This document shows positions 52,866-62,800 of a DNA stretch of 64,000 nt, piece by piece; the first letter of the stretch is position 1; every line of letters begins with the position of its first letter. The stretch covers positions 186,001-250,000 of the forward strand of contig NZ_JALJAZ010000002.1 of assembly GCF_022899245.1 (NCBI RefSeq), read 5' to 3'. The position numbers were made by a program, and so were the translations under genes. The notes below the pieces were generated by a model. The model searched no databases. It was not told the origin of the DNA and worked only from the letters and a program-made list of their open reading frames with translations. The DNA comes from Falsirhodobacter halotolerans. Lineage in GTDB: Bacteria; Pseudomonadota; Alphaproteobacteria; Rhodobacterales; Rhodobacteraceae.

Positions 52866-55037
52866 TTACTCCGTGATGGACCAAGGTTGCGTTACGGGAG
52901 ATGCGTCGGGCAGGTCGAGATTTTTTGCGGCGGGACCAGCGACCGGGAGCGCCGGGAGCGGCGCATGAATTTCCAGGTCAGGAATGGAGCGACCGATGCC
53001 ATCCGTCGCGGCAGGCTGTGCCGATTTCTTGCCACCCACATTGAAGCCGATATAGAGGCTGGCCTCAAAGCCTCGGATCCGCTCGGGCGTCCATTCGTCG
53101 ACGAGCAACCCGGCCATCTGGGCCGCCGCAGTGCTGCGCGCTTCGATCGCGGTGATCGCGGCATGGATCATCTCTTGATCGTAGGTTTTGCGGCCGGCAT
53201 TTGCTGCCTTCAGTCGCCGTGTTGCGGCCACCCATTGGCGGGCAGACATGCCGTCGAAGCCGGACAGGACCGTGCCAACCTCGAACTTATGCTCTCCTGC
53301 ATAGACGGTCACCCTGCCGATATCGTCCGGATGCCAGCGGACCTCGACATCGCGCTCTTCCCGTTTGGTCATCAGCTGCGCCAGCGCTTCAGAGTGATAA
53401 CGCAAGCCCATCACGCTCACGCCCTCACGGGACAATTTGCGGGGCAGCCGTTCGCCGAAGATAACCCGATGCAGGCCCATATCCGGTGGGGGCTGAACAC
53501 CCCATTCAGCAGTCAGGCGACGCCAGCAATTCAGCGGCGTTTCCCCACCCAAACCGGCATGCGGGGCATTGTGATAGATATCGACGATCCAGCGCACTAG
53601 ACAGAACGCCAGATCATCGAAGGTCAGCGCTGCGCGCGCCTCCGGGTCTGCATCTCCCTTTTCGCGGACACTGCTGAAGGTGCGGCCCGGCAGACGGGGC
53701 AACAGACCGGTGTTCAGACTGTGGAAGAAGCGCTCGTTACGGGCCCGCATCTGAGGCAGCCCGGCGGGCGCCCGCAGTGTGGTGATGCCCAGATCCGCAC
53801 AGGCCGTCCGGAAAAGCTCGGATTTGAAGGCCGGGCCATTGTCGGTAACAATTAGGATCGGAGTGCCATGCATATCCCAGGATCCGAGGGAACCGGCCGC
53901 ATCGGCCCATTTGCCCTTATCGCGCAGGATCATCTGCAACACCTGCAGAGAGGCCTTTTCCTTGGCTGAACGTGAAAAGGCCATGCCAACAATACAGCGT
54001 GTCGTGGCACAGATGGCGACTGTCACAAACCAGCGCGCCTTGCCGCGATCCAGCCCGAGGATCTTCTGTTCCTCGTCTGTCAGCAGTTCACGCAGCCCCC
54101 AAGATTCGGTCAGCGAGATGATATCGATTGTGTTTTCATCGATTTCCACACGCTCGAGTGGACGGGTCGGGCGCAGGCCTTCGCCAACCGGCATGAATTT
54201 CTTCCGAGCCGCCTCAATTCCCTCTCGGGCAACCTCAACCTCGAAAGGATCGAGCATGTGGATTGCCCGGCGCACGGTCTCATAGCTAGGAACGGGGAAG
54301 GGGTGCAGCCCGTCCGCCACCCGTGCTTGGTTGCGCGCCTCAAAGGCAATGGAGACATTTTCATGGATCGTCCGGATATTCGGCCGATCTTCGCTGGCAT
54401 ACCGTTTGACCTCGCGCATCATCAGCGCATTCTGTTCAGGACCCATCAGACGGTTGCGGTTCCCGCGCCGGTTCATAGCATCAACGAGACCGCTTACGCC
54501 CGCCTTCCGGTGCTCGGCAAGCCACCGGCGCAAGGTGCGCGGTGATGGACACTTGCTGAAATCCAGCGACTGCTGGGTGCCTTCTCCGCCTTGGAACTGC
54601 GTTGCGTAGTCCATAGCCCGGCCCCGCAACTCGAACTTGTTGGCATCAATGGCCGCATCAGTGCGGTTGATGAGGTTTTGACGCTCCATTTCAAAGAAGG
54701 CTTCGATATAGGCGTGCTTCTTAGTCAGCCGAGCTGCAGGTTTAGCCGACAGCTCCGAGATCAGAATGCCTCCGGTAAGAAGACGCTGCCTGGAGCTCTC
54801 GGGCGCATAAAAATTGTGTTCAACCCGGATGCGCCGCATCGAGCCCAAGCGGCTCAGCTTCTGATGGGTGAAGCTGCTGCACCGACCAGAACCATCATCC
54901 AGCTCCAGCAGCCAGCCTTCTTCATTTCGGCCATAAAGCGAAGTCCGGTAGATCTGACCTTCAATGGTGATGCGGTCATATTTGCCGAAGGCATAATGGT
55001 GGCGGTTGGTATCAAAGGTGAGGTTATGCATATGCAT
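52866..55037 (-). CDS. tnsB: TniA/TnsB-family DDE transposase
   Basis: 723 residues. N-terminal DNA-binding region with an HTH (PSPRTLRRWLAEHRKAGVSGLVDA, about residues 165-190) precedes an rve integrase core with catalytic D300 (VEIDENTI), D399 (VTDNGPAF) and E435 (ARNERFFHSLN). The 35-residue spacing between the last two is exactly that of the DDE family. A Mu-type C-terminal beta-barrel follows (VEVRWHPDDIGRVTVYAGEHKFEV). It joins transposon 3' ends to target DNA. The start overlaps the tnsA stop (TGATG). Confidence 0.92.
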   Translation of the reverse strand: MHMHNLTFDTNRHHYAFGKYDRITIEGQIYRTSLYGRNEEGWLLELDDGSGRCSSFTHQKLSRLGSMRRIRVEHNFYAPESSRQRLLTGGILISELSAKPAARLTKKHAYIEAFFEMERQNLINRTDAAIDANKFELRGRAMDYATQFQGGEGTQQSLDFSKCPSPRTLRRWLAEHRKAGVSGLVDAMNRRGNRNRLMGPEQNALMMREVKRYASEDRPNIRTIHENVSIAFEARNQARVADGLHPFPVPSYETVRRAIHMLDPFEVEVAREGIEAARKKFMPVGEGLRPTRPLERVEIDENTIDIISLTESWGLRELLTDEEQKILGLDRGKARWFVTVAICATTRCIVGMAFSRSAKEKASLQVLQMILRDKGKWADAAGSLGSWDMHGTPILIVTDNGPAFKSELFRTACADLGITTLRAPAGLPQMRARNERFFHSLNTGLLPRLPGRTFSSVREKGDADPEARAALTFDDLAFCLVRWIVDIYHNAPHAGLGGETPLNCWRRLTAEWGVQPPPDMGLHRVIFGERLPRKLSREGVSVMGLRYHSEALAQLMTKREERDVEVRWHPDDIGRVTVYAGEHKFEVGTVLSGFDGMSARQWVAATRRLKAANAGRKTYDQEMIHAAITAIEARSTAAAQMAGLLVDEWTPERIRGFEASLYIGFNVGGKKSAQPAATDGIGRSIPDLEIHAPLPALPVAGPAAKNLDLPDASPVTQPWSITE

Positions 55038-55768
55038 CAGAGGTTGCTCCGCTTGTAGGCCACCGTGACTGAGGTGATACGTTCATTGTGAATAGGGCGA
55101 AGCTGTCCGCTGCGAACGAGGCGCAAAAGGGCTTGGAAACCTGCGGCGCCGCAGCCGGTCCGAGCGGTCAGTTCGGCAAAGGAGGCCGTGCCTGCCATGG
55201 CGCCTAGAACCTGTGCCGCGGCTTCATCGGCTACGGGTTCAGACGCACGGACGCTATGAAGCAGCCAAGCGTTATGCACTTCCACCGGATCGAGATCCGC
55301 ATCAGTCAGCAGGCGGACATCATCAGCAAAGCAGCTACGCCTCGCCTGCGCCGCAATCCGCGGCATTTGCCGTCCGAAGCTGCCGCCAGTCCGGGCGATC
55401 GGACGGATGGCGCAGGCGATCCGGGTGCCATCCGTCTTGGTGATAAACAGGTCAAAATAGTGAGTGTGATACTCACCATGTTCGTCGAACCAGTCGAAAC
55501 CCACCTGTTCGCGCAGGTCGGCAATATCGAGGCGAAGAGTCAGGCAGAGGCACCAGCTAAGTTCAAGATAGCTCTCCACCTGAAGCACCCGGGCCGGTGC
55601 GCCGCTGGCGGCACCTCGGCCGGAACCGTCGCCGATGACAACGTGCCCGCAGAAATGAGCCGTGGAGCTGAGGGCGACCTGGCGGTTCGCTGTGCTGGGT
55701 AACGGGAGAGGCAGGGCGGCGCGGCCCGTAACAGGACGAGAAGGAGTGTGCATGTCTTTGGTTCTCAT
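55037..55768 (-). CDS. tnsA: TnsA-like endonuclease subunit, active site apparently altered
   Basis: 243 residues (an ATG 15 bases in, at 55753, is an alternative start). Position as first gene of the operon and the pattern VESYLELSW ... REQVGFDWF ... HYFDLFITKTDGTRIACAIRP resemble the TnsA nuclease domain. An acidic residue (E65 or E69) and D106 are in place. Where TnsA has a Q/E-x-K motif closing the active site, this protein has A-I-R (R122). TnsA nicks the transposon 5' ends so that transposition is cut-and-paste; loss of the lysine could impair this and favour cointegrates. The C-terminal helical part would contact TnsC. Family call moderately sure. Confidence 0.7.
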   Translation of the reverse strand: MRTKDMHTPSRPVTGRAALPLPLPSTANRQVALSSTAHFCGHVVIGDGSGRGAASGAPARVLQVESYLELSWCLCLTLRLDIADLREQVGFDWFDEHGEYHTHYFDLFITKTDGTRIACAIRPIARTGGSFGRQMPRIAAQARRSCFADDVRLLTDADLDPVEVHNAWLLHSVRASEPVADEAAAQVLGAMAGTASFAELTARTGCGAAGFQALLRLVRSGQLRPIHNERITSVTVAYKRSNL

Positions 55769-55805
55769 AAGGGTAGACCCGCCCTCTGGGGACAGGTGCG
55801 GTGAG

Positions 55806-55924
55806 GCGCCGGAACGGTTAAAAAGACCTGTTCCAGCAATTGTCCTTCCAGGATGCGAACATGAGAGTGTCCTGCCTGATCCAGTGAAGATCAGGTCAGG
55901 CCGGTCTCAGCCGTTCCGGAGCGC
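55806..55924. repeat. Nested inverted repeats upstream of tnsA (possible leader RNA structure or transposon-end structure)
   Basis: An outer repeat, GCGCCGGAACGG (55806-55817) with CCGTTCCGGAGCGC (55911-55924), encloses an inner hairpin at 55871-55900 (CCTGCCTGATC / GATCAGGTCAGG, 11 pairs with one bulge). A third pair, GACCTG (55825-55830) with CAGGTC (55892-55897), would compete with the inner hairpin. Read on the minus strand it is followed by TTTTTAA, as in an attenuator. The structure ends 38 bp ahead of the tnsA start. Function unknown. Confidence 0.45.
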
Positions 55925-56599
55925 TATGCGGGGAGGAGGACCGCGGCCCATGCGTAATCCTTGCGGCGGACCGCAGAATCTGCTAAGGAACCAGTATGTG
56001 AGCTGGAGGGCCTAGGTCTTCCCTGATGCGATCACGTCGGAATGCGCCAACATTCCGGCGTTTTCGATTCCGGGGTCATCAGGTGTTGATCATTCTATAC
56101 CTCCAGAAGATGCTTGGCTTTTGCGCCTACAATATCCTGCCGTCGGCCGTTTTGGAAGAAATCAAACCTTATCAAAGGCTTGAGTATGACCCCAAACGTG
56201 CGTCGGTTTTTCACATTCAGTTTAGCACCCTATGGGGGCAGGTCTTGTGGACCGACCTCTTGGGCCTGCGACAGAGAGTTTTTCAGCTTGGATCTGGATC
56301 AGGCTTCCGCGGTGCGAAAAACAATCGGCCAGAGTGCCGAATTTCGCCTGCCGCAGGAAAGCTTGGGGTGGATGGCCCTCTGAACGATCCGGACAACCCT
56401 AGAACGGCCTACTCTATAGAAGGTGATTCGAGGGCGTTTGCCTGCGATCAGAGGTGACATCAGGCTGAGCGATACCCTGCGCCCGATCCTGGGGGATCAG
56501 CGTATCAGGCGGAAGGCCGTGAGGACGATATGAGGAATCATGTTCGGGACCAGCTGTCTGAAGGCAATAATTCGGGATCGCGAAGGGTGGCTGTTTGGT
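55925..56599. other. Intergenic region without a recognisable gene
   Basis: About 670 bp between the structured region upstream of tnsA and the stop of the 205-aa gene. The longest plus-strand frame (56026-56457, 143 codons) has no recognisable domain and an atypical amino-acid composition, so it is not called. A promoter for tnsA and possibly a transposon end could lie here; neither was identified with confidence. Confidence 0.4.
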
Positions 56600-57217
56600 T
56601 CAGGTCTCAACAATTTGCACCAGCTTGCGGAAAAGGTTTCCGCGCAAAATGATCCGGCGCTCCCAGTCAGGCTCGGCCCTCGGATCCGCCCCTTGCGCAG
56701 CAAAGCCGAGTTCCAGTCGATTGCCGGCCCACTCCAGAGTGAAATCAGCCCATGGACCGCTCAGCCCGATTTCAAGGTTGGCAACGCCTTCCTCCTTCCA
56801 AGGCAATGTCGCGTCGAACAGGCCGTCGATCCAGTTGCCCATGAACGCGCCGAGGGTTGAGGTGACCTCAACGCCGGGCAGCAGATCCTGCTTCATGAGG
56901 CCAAGCGTGGAACCTCGGGGCGGCTGATTTCCCGGTGCCCATACGACCTGCTCTCCCTGCAGGAGAACACCGCTCTTCAGCTCCATGTCGATGACGTTGC
57001 GGACGAAGGCCGGTGCGGCGGTCATACCAACACCAGCGGCAAGAACAATCGCCAGGTTGAACGTATCCTGTCCCACCATGTTGCTTGCCCCACGCCCCTT
57101 GCCGCCATCGGTTCGCAGACCGGCCTTTTTAAGGGCCCGGCTGAGTCCCTCGACGCTCGTCAGGGTCTGGCCGAAGATGGCCGCGAGCGCGACTGCCATG
57201 TTGGTCGAGTTTGCCAT
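56600..57217 (-). CDS. Hypothetical protein of unknown family
   Basis: 205 residues with a strong AAAGGAG site six bases before the ATG at 57217. The N-terminal third (about residues 1-65) looks helical and may be a small DNA-binding or adaptor domain (GLSRALKKAGLRTDGGKG). The middle part has IVLAAGVGMTAAPAFVRNVIDMEL. The C-terminal part is rich in Trp/Leu/Glu with alternating beta-like stretches (WADFTLEWAGNRLELGF). There is no signal peptide and no clear membrane helix. It lies between the transposition module and the restriction locus on the same strand. I do not recognise it. Confidence 0.6.
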   Translation of the reverse strand: MANSTNMAVALAAIFGQTLTSVEGLSRALKKAGLRTDGGKGRGASNMVGQDTFNLAIVLAAGVGMTAAPAFVRNVIDMELKSGVLLQGEQVVWAPGNQPPRGSTLGLMKQDLLPGVEVTSTLGAFMGNWIDGLFDATLPWKEEGVANLEIGLSGPWADFTLEWAGNRLELGFAAQGADPRAEPDWERRIILRGNLFRKLVQIVET

Positions 57218-57425
57218 GCCGGTCTCCTTTCGTCTCGAGGAGAAGGTGTATGCGAGGCGCCGACATGAGTCAACATTTGCGTCAAACTTAACGGATAAAA
57301 AATGTCGTAAAACAGACAGCCGCGGAGGACCACGGTCCCAGGGCCGTCAACGACGGTGCAGCTCACCCGCCAGATTCACGAGTGAGCAACGCCCCCGCAG
57401 GACGCTGCGCGTCCGTCGACGAAAC

Positions 57426-59711
57426 CTACCTGCGGGAAGCAAATAACAAGGTTCGCTCGACAAAGTCGGTCAACTCAGAATCGTTGATTGCGGCAACCTG
57501 CCAAGCAGGATTCGAGTCGTGGTGGAACCGATTTGCATAATCTTTCAGCCTGTTCAGTTCTGTTATATCTGCCGCTGAGAGAATCTCATTGGCCCCGCCA
57601 ACTCGCTGCTCACATGTCCGGATGAACGGGCCTAGCAGCGTGCCTGGAGGGAAATATTCCGGATAGGCTATGCGCATAAAGGCCTCCAAAATCGGCCGAA
57701 GTGCGGTGGCAACCGCTCGCTCTTGATTTGGATCGGCGGCCCGGAGATATCCGCGAACAAGCTCATGGCGCTTGTCATACTCGGATATACTGTCATTCCG
57801 CACATCCCAGCCAGCGATTTCAGAGCCGATAGCGGCCCTGTTTATGCGCAGCGCAACGGCCGCGTTCCTATCGGCCTGTTCCCACAAGTGACAAAGAAAC
57901 GCCTTCGAATGGGATAGGACAATAACCTGCTGAACCCGCCTGCCCATGGCTAATATCTCCTCGCGGGTGCGCAGCGTGCGATGTTCATCCAGACTGGTCA
58001 TCGGATCGTCGATGACGACGATCTTGTTGGCAAGGTTGGGATCCTGTTCAAGCGAAGCGAAGAAGAACGCGAGCGCCAGCGTGTTCCGGTCTCCGGCGCT
58101 CAAGGTGTTACGGAAGGAAGGTCCTGCCTCGGCCGTCAGGTTGACGTTTTGCTGGTTGATGACCACGCAGTAGGATGCAGAAGAGCCTGAGCGCATGTTG
58201 ACTGATTGGACCTCGCCCAGCCGGAACGAGGCCCCAAAGCGGCGCAGAAAATCGTTGATGGCCGCTTCATAGGCCGGGAAGATCTGCTCCCGGTATTGAT
58301 CGAGCGCTGTGCGGGCCTGAGTGCGAAGGAGCTCGGTGGCCCCTTTTGCTTCCTTTTCGGCAAGATAAGCGTCGCAGCACTGCGCAACAGCAGGGTCAAA
58401 CCGTAGCTTTTGCGCATTCAGCTTTGCCAGATCACTTGTCAGCGCCGCGAGATCATCGGCTTGTGCCTGTTCCTTGACGATATCGAGCCGCGCATTCGCA
58501 CCCAGCACGCTGGCAGAGAGAGTGGCGACCTCGGCAATCCGTGCGCGGTAGCTCTGCACCGCCTGGCGAGTCTCCGGCGTCAGGCGCATCTGATCCAGCG
58601 GCACAGCGGCCTTTTCCCGAAGCTGCCCAAGAACGGCATCGCGCGCCGCGCTCCATTCACGGGCAATGGCTGCGGTATCAATCTCAATTTCCGGAAGTTC
58701 TGTGAAATCCTTCCAGAATTCATGCGTTTGCGCAGCCGTGCGGATGTTGCGTTCAAAGGCAGGAGGGATGTCACCGCCATGCGTATCCCGAACACCGATC
58801 CCAGTCTGGCGAATGACGGCCTTCAAGTCATCATAGGCTTGCGAGAAATAGGCGCGATAGTGCGCGATGATGTCTGAGCCTGCAATGTCCTGGGCACAGA
58901 ATGGGCAGATTTCACCATCTTGTCCTTGGGATGCTCGCTCTATCCGGGGCATCCCATCTGCAACCCAGCTTTCGCCGCCTTGACCCAGTTTGGCGATATG
59001 GGCCCTAACGCGGGCAGCCGCATCCGCTTCAAGACCGGGCAAGCCTCGCTCCAGAATTTGGTCAATAGCATCAAGATCAAAATCTGGGAGGCCAAATTCC
59101 TGAAAACCGGAACGCTGACGGATGGCATCGGATGCGCGGGCAGCGGCCAGGCGTCGCTCTGCTTCCTGAATTTTGACATCGATCGCCTCATCCGGCGGCA
59201 AGGCACAGAACGGATCGACTTTGTAGGGCCCGCGCGCGGCGGCGGGAATAGCATCGGCCAGCTCACGGAGCGCGGTATTATGCCCCTCGATCCGCTGCAC
59301 ATGGATCTGAAGGTCTGCGCTCAAAGCAACCCCCTGCGCCCCAAGAATAAGCTCATGCAGGCCCTGACGATGGGCTGCTTGGATTTCGATTCCGGAGCAT
59401 ACATTGGCCGAGACAAACGCGTCATCGAAGATTGTGATATCGGGGAGATGTCGGTTCCAGGCACCATTTTGAAAGATGGCACTTCCGGCGGCATGGGAGA
59501 TGACAACATGCGGCGGATGCGGCGAACCCAGCCTCCGACGCTCTGTCACTAGAGCCGGGTCATTTGTCGCAAGAGAGCGCAGAATTTCCGCAACGGTTGT
59601 CTTTCCCCGCCCGTTTTCTCCATAGATTAAAGTGAGGGGCGTAAACTGTTGCTGCGGGCTGACATTGTCGAACTGCCCGACATTTCTGAGAAGCTGAATG
59701 CGATCAATCAT
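57426..59711 (-). CDS. RloC/PrrC-like AAA_13-type ATPase, candidate anticodon nuclease
   Basis: 761 residues. ABC-type head with Walker A YGENGRGKTT near the N-terminus, a long coiled-coil/insert region, signature FRNTLSAGDRNTLALAFFFASL, Walker B KIVVIDDPMTSLDEH and H-loop VIVLSHSKAF. A CPFC motif near residue 267 resembles the zinc hook of RloC. The C-terminal domain has an Arg and Glu four residues apart (RPILEAF, about R673/E677) and a later NRFHHDSN (about H727). These could be the R-E-H residues of PrrC/RloC tRNA anticodon nucleases. Such proteins cut tRNA when restriction is disabled by phage. hsdR is immediately upstream. Confidence 0.75.
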   Translation of the reverse strand: MIDRIQLLRNVGQFDNVSPQQQFTPLTLIYGENGRGKTTVAEILRSLATNDPALVTERRRLGSPHPPHVVISHAAGSAIFQNGAWNRHLPDITIFDDAFVSANVCSGIEIQAAHRQGLHELILGAQGVALSADLQIHVQRIEGHNTALRELADAIPAAARGPYKVDPFCALPPDEAIDVKIQEAERRLAAARASDAIRQRSGFQEFGLPDFDLDAIDQILERGLPGLEADAAARVRAHIAKLGQGGESWVADGMPRIERASQGQDGEICPFCAQDIAGSDIIAHYRAYFSQAYDDLKAVIRQTGIGVRDTHGGDIPPAFERNIRTAAQTHEFWKDFTELPEIEIDTAAIAREWSAARDAVLGQLREKAAVPLDQMRLTPETRQAVQSYRARIAEVATLSASVLGANARLDIVKEQAQADDLAALTSDLAKLNAQKLRFDPAVAQCCDAYLAEKEAKGATELLRTQARTALDQYREQIFPAYEAAINDFLRRFGASFRLGEVQSVNMRSGSSASYCVVINQQNVNLTAEAGPSFRNTLSAGDRNTLALAFFFASLEQDPNLANKIVVIDDPMTSLDEHRTLRTREEILAMGRRVQQVIVLSHSKAFLCHLWEQADRNAAVALRINRAAIGSEIAGWDVRNDSISEYDKRHELVRGYLRAADPNQERAVATALRPILEAFMRIAYPEYFPPGTLLGPFIRTCEQRVGGANEILSAADITELNRLKDYANRFHHDSNPAWQVAAINDSELTDFVERTLLFASRR

Positions 59712-59809
59712 TTAATGAAATTCCCACGTTGACGCCAAGTCATTGGTGCCCAAGATTATACCATCTTGACCAATAAACCGCTCGATTGAGCCTTTCTAAC
59801 TAGATTAGC

Positions 59810-62800
59810 TCATTGGCCAAGTTCGATCTGTCCGCCCTGCTTCAAAAGGTCATAGATCATCGGGATAAGCAGTCGGAGCGCCTGACGGTCAGATTTCAGG
59901 AGTAGCGTGGCGAGGGTCGCGTGGGATGACATGGCCCGCGCAATGGCAGCCTCGACCGCTCCGGGAAGACTCCCTTTCATGGCGCTGGTTTTATCATTGC
60001 GTTCGACCTGCGCCATGACCACCGCGTTCTCCCTTACGATCGCAACAATCTGATTCACAAGGCTGAACTGATCATTGAGGGGGGTAGCTTCGCCGAAGAT
60101 GCTGTTCAGCTTCGAAATGATTTCCTGAATATAGACGGGAACCGAACCAGGCCTTGCGGCACCGCCGGAGCCCTCCGGCTTGAGGATGAGGCCCTTTTTA
60201 TCCCCGCTTCCCCCATCTTCCCCGTCGGTGCCTTCCGGAGGACGGGTCTTGATATCATAGCCGGTCAGGGTGATTCCGCGGAGATCCACGTTCTCCGGCG
60301 GAATGCCGTTGAGCCGGTTTTCCAGGAGCTGGGCGAAGGATGCAAAATTCTCCAACTCCGGATCGCCAAGATCAATGAGCTGGGCGATGTAAGAGTAGGT
60401 TCTGGCAAAGCGCCCCAGACCCTTCTTGAACTCCATCATTTGCCCGATAGCCTCGGCGACTCGGGCGCGGTCATGATCCGCCTTCTTCATACCGGCGTCA
60501 TCACCATCCAGACTGGCCCTTTCGAAGGCATTTTCGGCGGCCTGCGCAATATCACGCAGCCCCCTCAGCCTCTCATTGAAGGTGTCCGTAGGTTCCTGGG
60601 TGGCCGCAAACATGGCCCTATGCTCGGTTTGGCCACCGGTGTTGAAGGCCGCGGCGGTCTGGTATCGGGCGGTCATAAAGTTCAGAACATGCCCGTTGTC
60701 ATAGACTCCCTCAGCGTCCAGCCTGTCCTTGATGTCATAGATGACATTCAGATCCTGGACCTGCTCGATCTTCGCCCCACTGTCATATTGCGCAAAGGCG
60801 GCCTGGATGCTGCTCGGATCATTCACAAAGTCGATGATGAAGACCTGATCCTTGCCCGGGAAGGTGCGATTGAGACGCGACAGGGTCTGCACTATCTCGA
60901 CCGCGTTGGCGATCTTTTTGTCGATATACATCGCCACCAGCTTAGGCTGATCGAAACCTGTCTGGAATTTGTTCGCCACCAGCATCACGCGGTATTCCGG
61001 GCGGTCAAAGGCGATCCGCAGATCCTGGCCGCCGATGCCGGGGTTCATGTTGTTTTCGGTGAACTCCACATCCTCATCGACGGTGAAGATGTCATTGCTC
61101 AGAAGGTCGTCGTTAGGATGCATGACCTCCTTTCCGGTCAGCTTGCCGGAAAATGCCACCAGGGCCCGAATTTCCTGATAGGCCGGGTTGGCCTCGATGA
61201 AGGCGTCAAAGGCCTTCTTGTAGCGCACCGCGGCCGCGCGGGAGCTGGTCACAACCATGGCTTTGGCTTTCCCATCCAAACGGTGTGCCACGTTCTTCGA
61301 GAAATGCTCCATGATGAACTGGACTTTCTGGGTCACGTTCGTTGGGTGGAGCGCCATCCAGGCGGCCAAGGCGCGTTTCGCGGCCTTGCCGTCCACGCGC
61401 TTCTCGTCGACCATCTCCTTGCCGAGATTGAATGCGGTCTTGTAGGGCACATAGCCCTCCAGGACATCGAGGATGAAGCCCTCATCGATGGCCTGACGCA
61501 TCTCGTATTTGTGGAACGCCACCGGCAGGTTGTCGTCCGACGCAGGCCTGGCCGGATCGGCCGGGCGACCAAAGAGCATCATGGTCGAATGCTTGGGCGT
61601 CGCGGTGAAGGCAAAATGCGAGACGTTCGACGGCCGCTTCCGCGAGCTTTGGATTTCCATAAGGATATCTTCGACCGTCATGTCGGCCATATCCTTCTTC
61701 GAGGACAGGGCCAGTGTTGCCTGCAGCTTCGAGGCGGTATTGCCGGTCTGTGAGGTATGGGCCTCGTCGATGATCACCGCGAAGTTCTTATCCCGCAGCG
61801 ACTTTTCCGTCAGGATTGCTTCCATGGCGAAGGGGAAGGTCTGAATCGTCACGACGATGATCGGGGTGCCCTTGGTCAACGCCTCCGTCAGCTGGTCGCT
61901 CTTCGACTTCGAGGATTTTTCGCGGTCGATGGCGGCAATCAGCCCCTTTTGGTGATCGATCTGCTGCACCGCGTCCTGCAGCTGCCCGTCGAGGACATTG
62001 CGGTCAGTCACGATGATAGCGGCGTCGAAGATCGGCGTGCCGTCCTCCTTGCGCAGCTTGATCAGGTCGTGAGCGGTCCAGGCGATTGTCGAGGTCTTAC
62101 CTGAACCTGCGCTGTGTTCGCACAGATATGCCTGCCCGGGCCCCTTCGCCCTGGCGTCCGCGATCATCGAGTTCACCGCATCGAACTGGTGGTAACGAGG
62201 GAAAATCAAGGTTTCCTTGACGGACCAGTTGCCTTTCAGGTCAACGACGTTCTTCTTCTCTACATAGACGAAGCTGTGGAAGATCCGCAGGAAATTGTCG
62301 GGCCGGCAGATCCGCTCCCAGAAATAGGCAACCGGGTATTCCCCATCTAGGCGGGGCGGGTTGCCGCCGTGGCCATCGAAGCCCTGATTGAAGGGCAGGA
62401 AGAACGTATTCTCGCCGGCCAATTTAGTTGTCATCCAGATCTCGCTATCGGACATGGCGAAATGCACCACGGCGCCGCGCTTGAACGTCAGCAGCGCGTG
62501 CTTGCGTTTCGAGATCGGATCCACCGGCAGGCGGTCATTACGATACTGGTTCTTGGCGTGTTCGATCGATTGGGTGAAATCGGTCTTCAGTTCGACCGTG
62601 GCCAGAGGCAGACCGTTGAGGAAGAACCCCAGGTCGATCGCCAGTTCCCGGCCAGGATGATATTTGAGTTGCGGCACAACCCGCAGGCGGTTCGAGGCAT
62701 AGCGATGCAACACATCGGCGTTGCGCTGGTCCTCCGGTGCGGCCTCGGACAAGTCCAGATGACCGCAGCCCGCGATCGAGAAGCCACGGCGCAGGACATG

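Larger units (their letters stand above)
50970..55768 (-). mobile_element. Tn7-like transposition module: TnsA-like, TnsB, TnsC, TniQ
   Basis: Four overlapping or closely spaced genes on the minus strand encode the complete core of a Tn7-like element: TnsA-like endonuclease, DDE transposase, AAA+ regulator and TniQ target-selection protein. A terminator lies at the tniQ side with candidate end repeats just outside it. The tnsA side faces a gene-poor stretch and then a restriction/anti-phage gene group. No Cas or TnsD/E genes were seen. True element borders and target-site duplication are not established, so the interval given covers only the genes. Confidence 0.85.

Noticed and set aside
56026-56457. 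Plus-strand 143-codon frame between tnsA and the 205-aa gene
   Set aside because: No recognisable domain, poor start context and no homology-like features; more likely non-coding.
50739-57425. CRISPR array or Cascade genes that would make this a CRISPR-associated transposon
   Set aside because: No regularly spaced repeats and no Cas-like proteins found between the candidate end and the restriction locus within the window.
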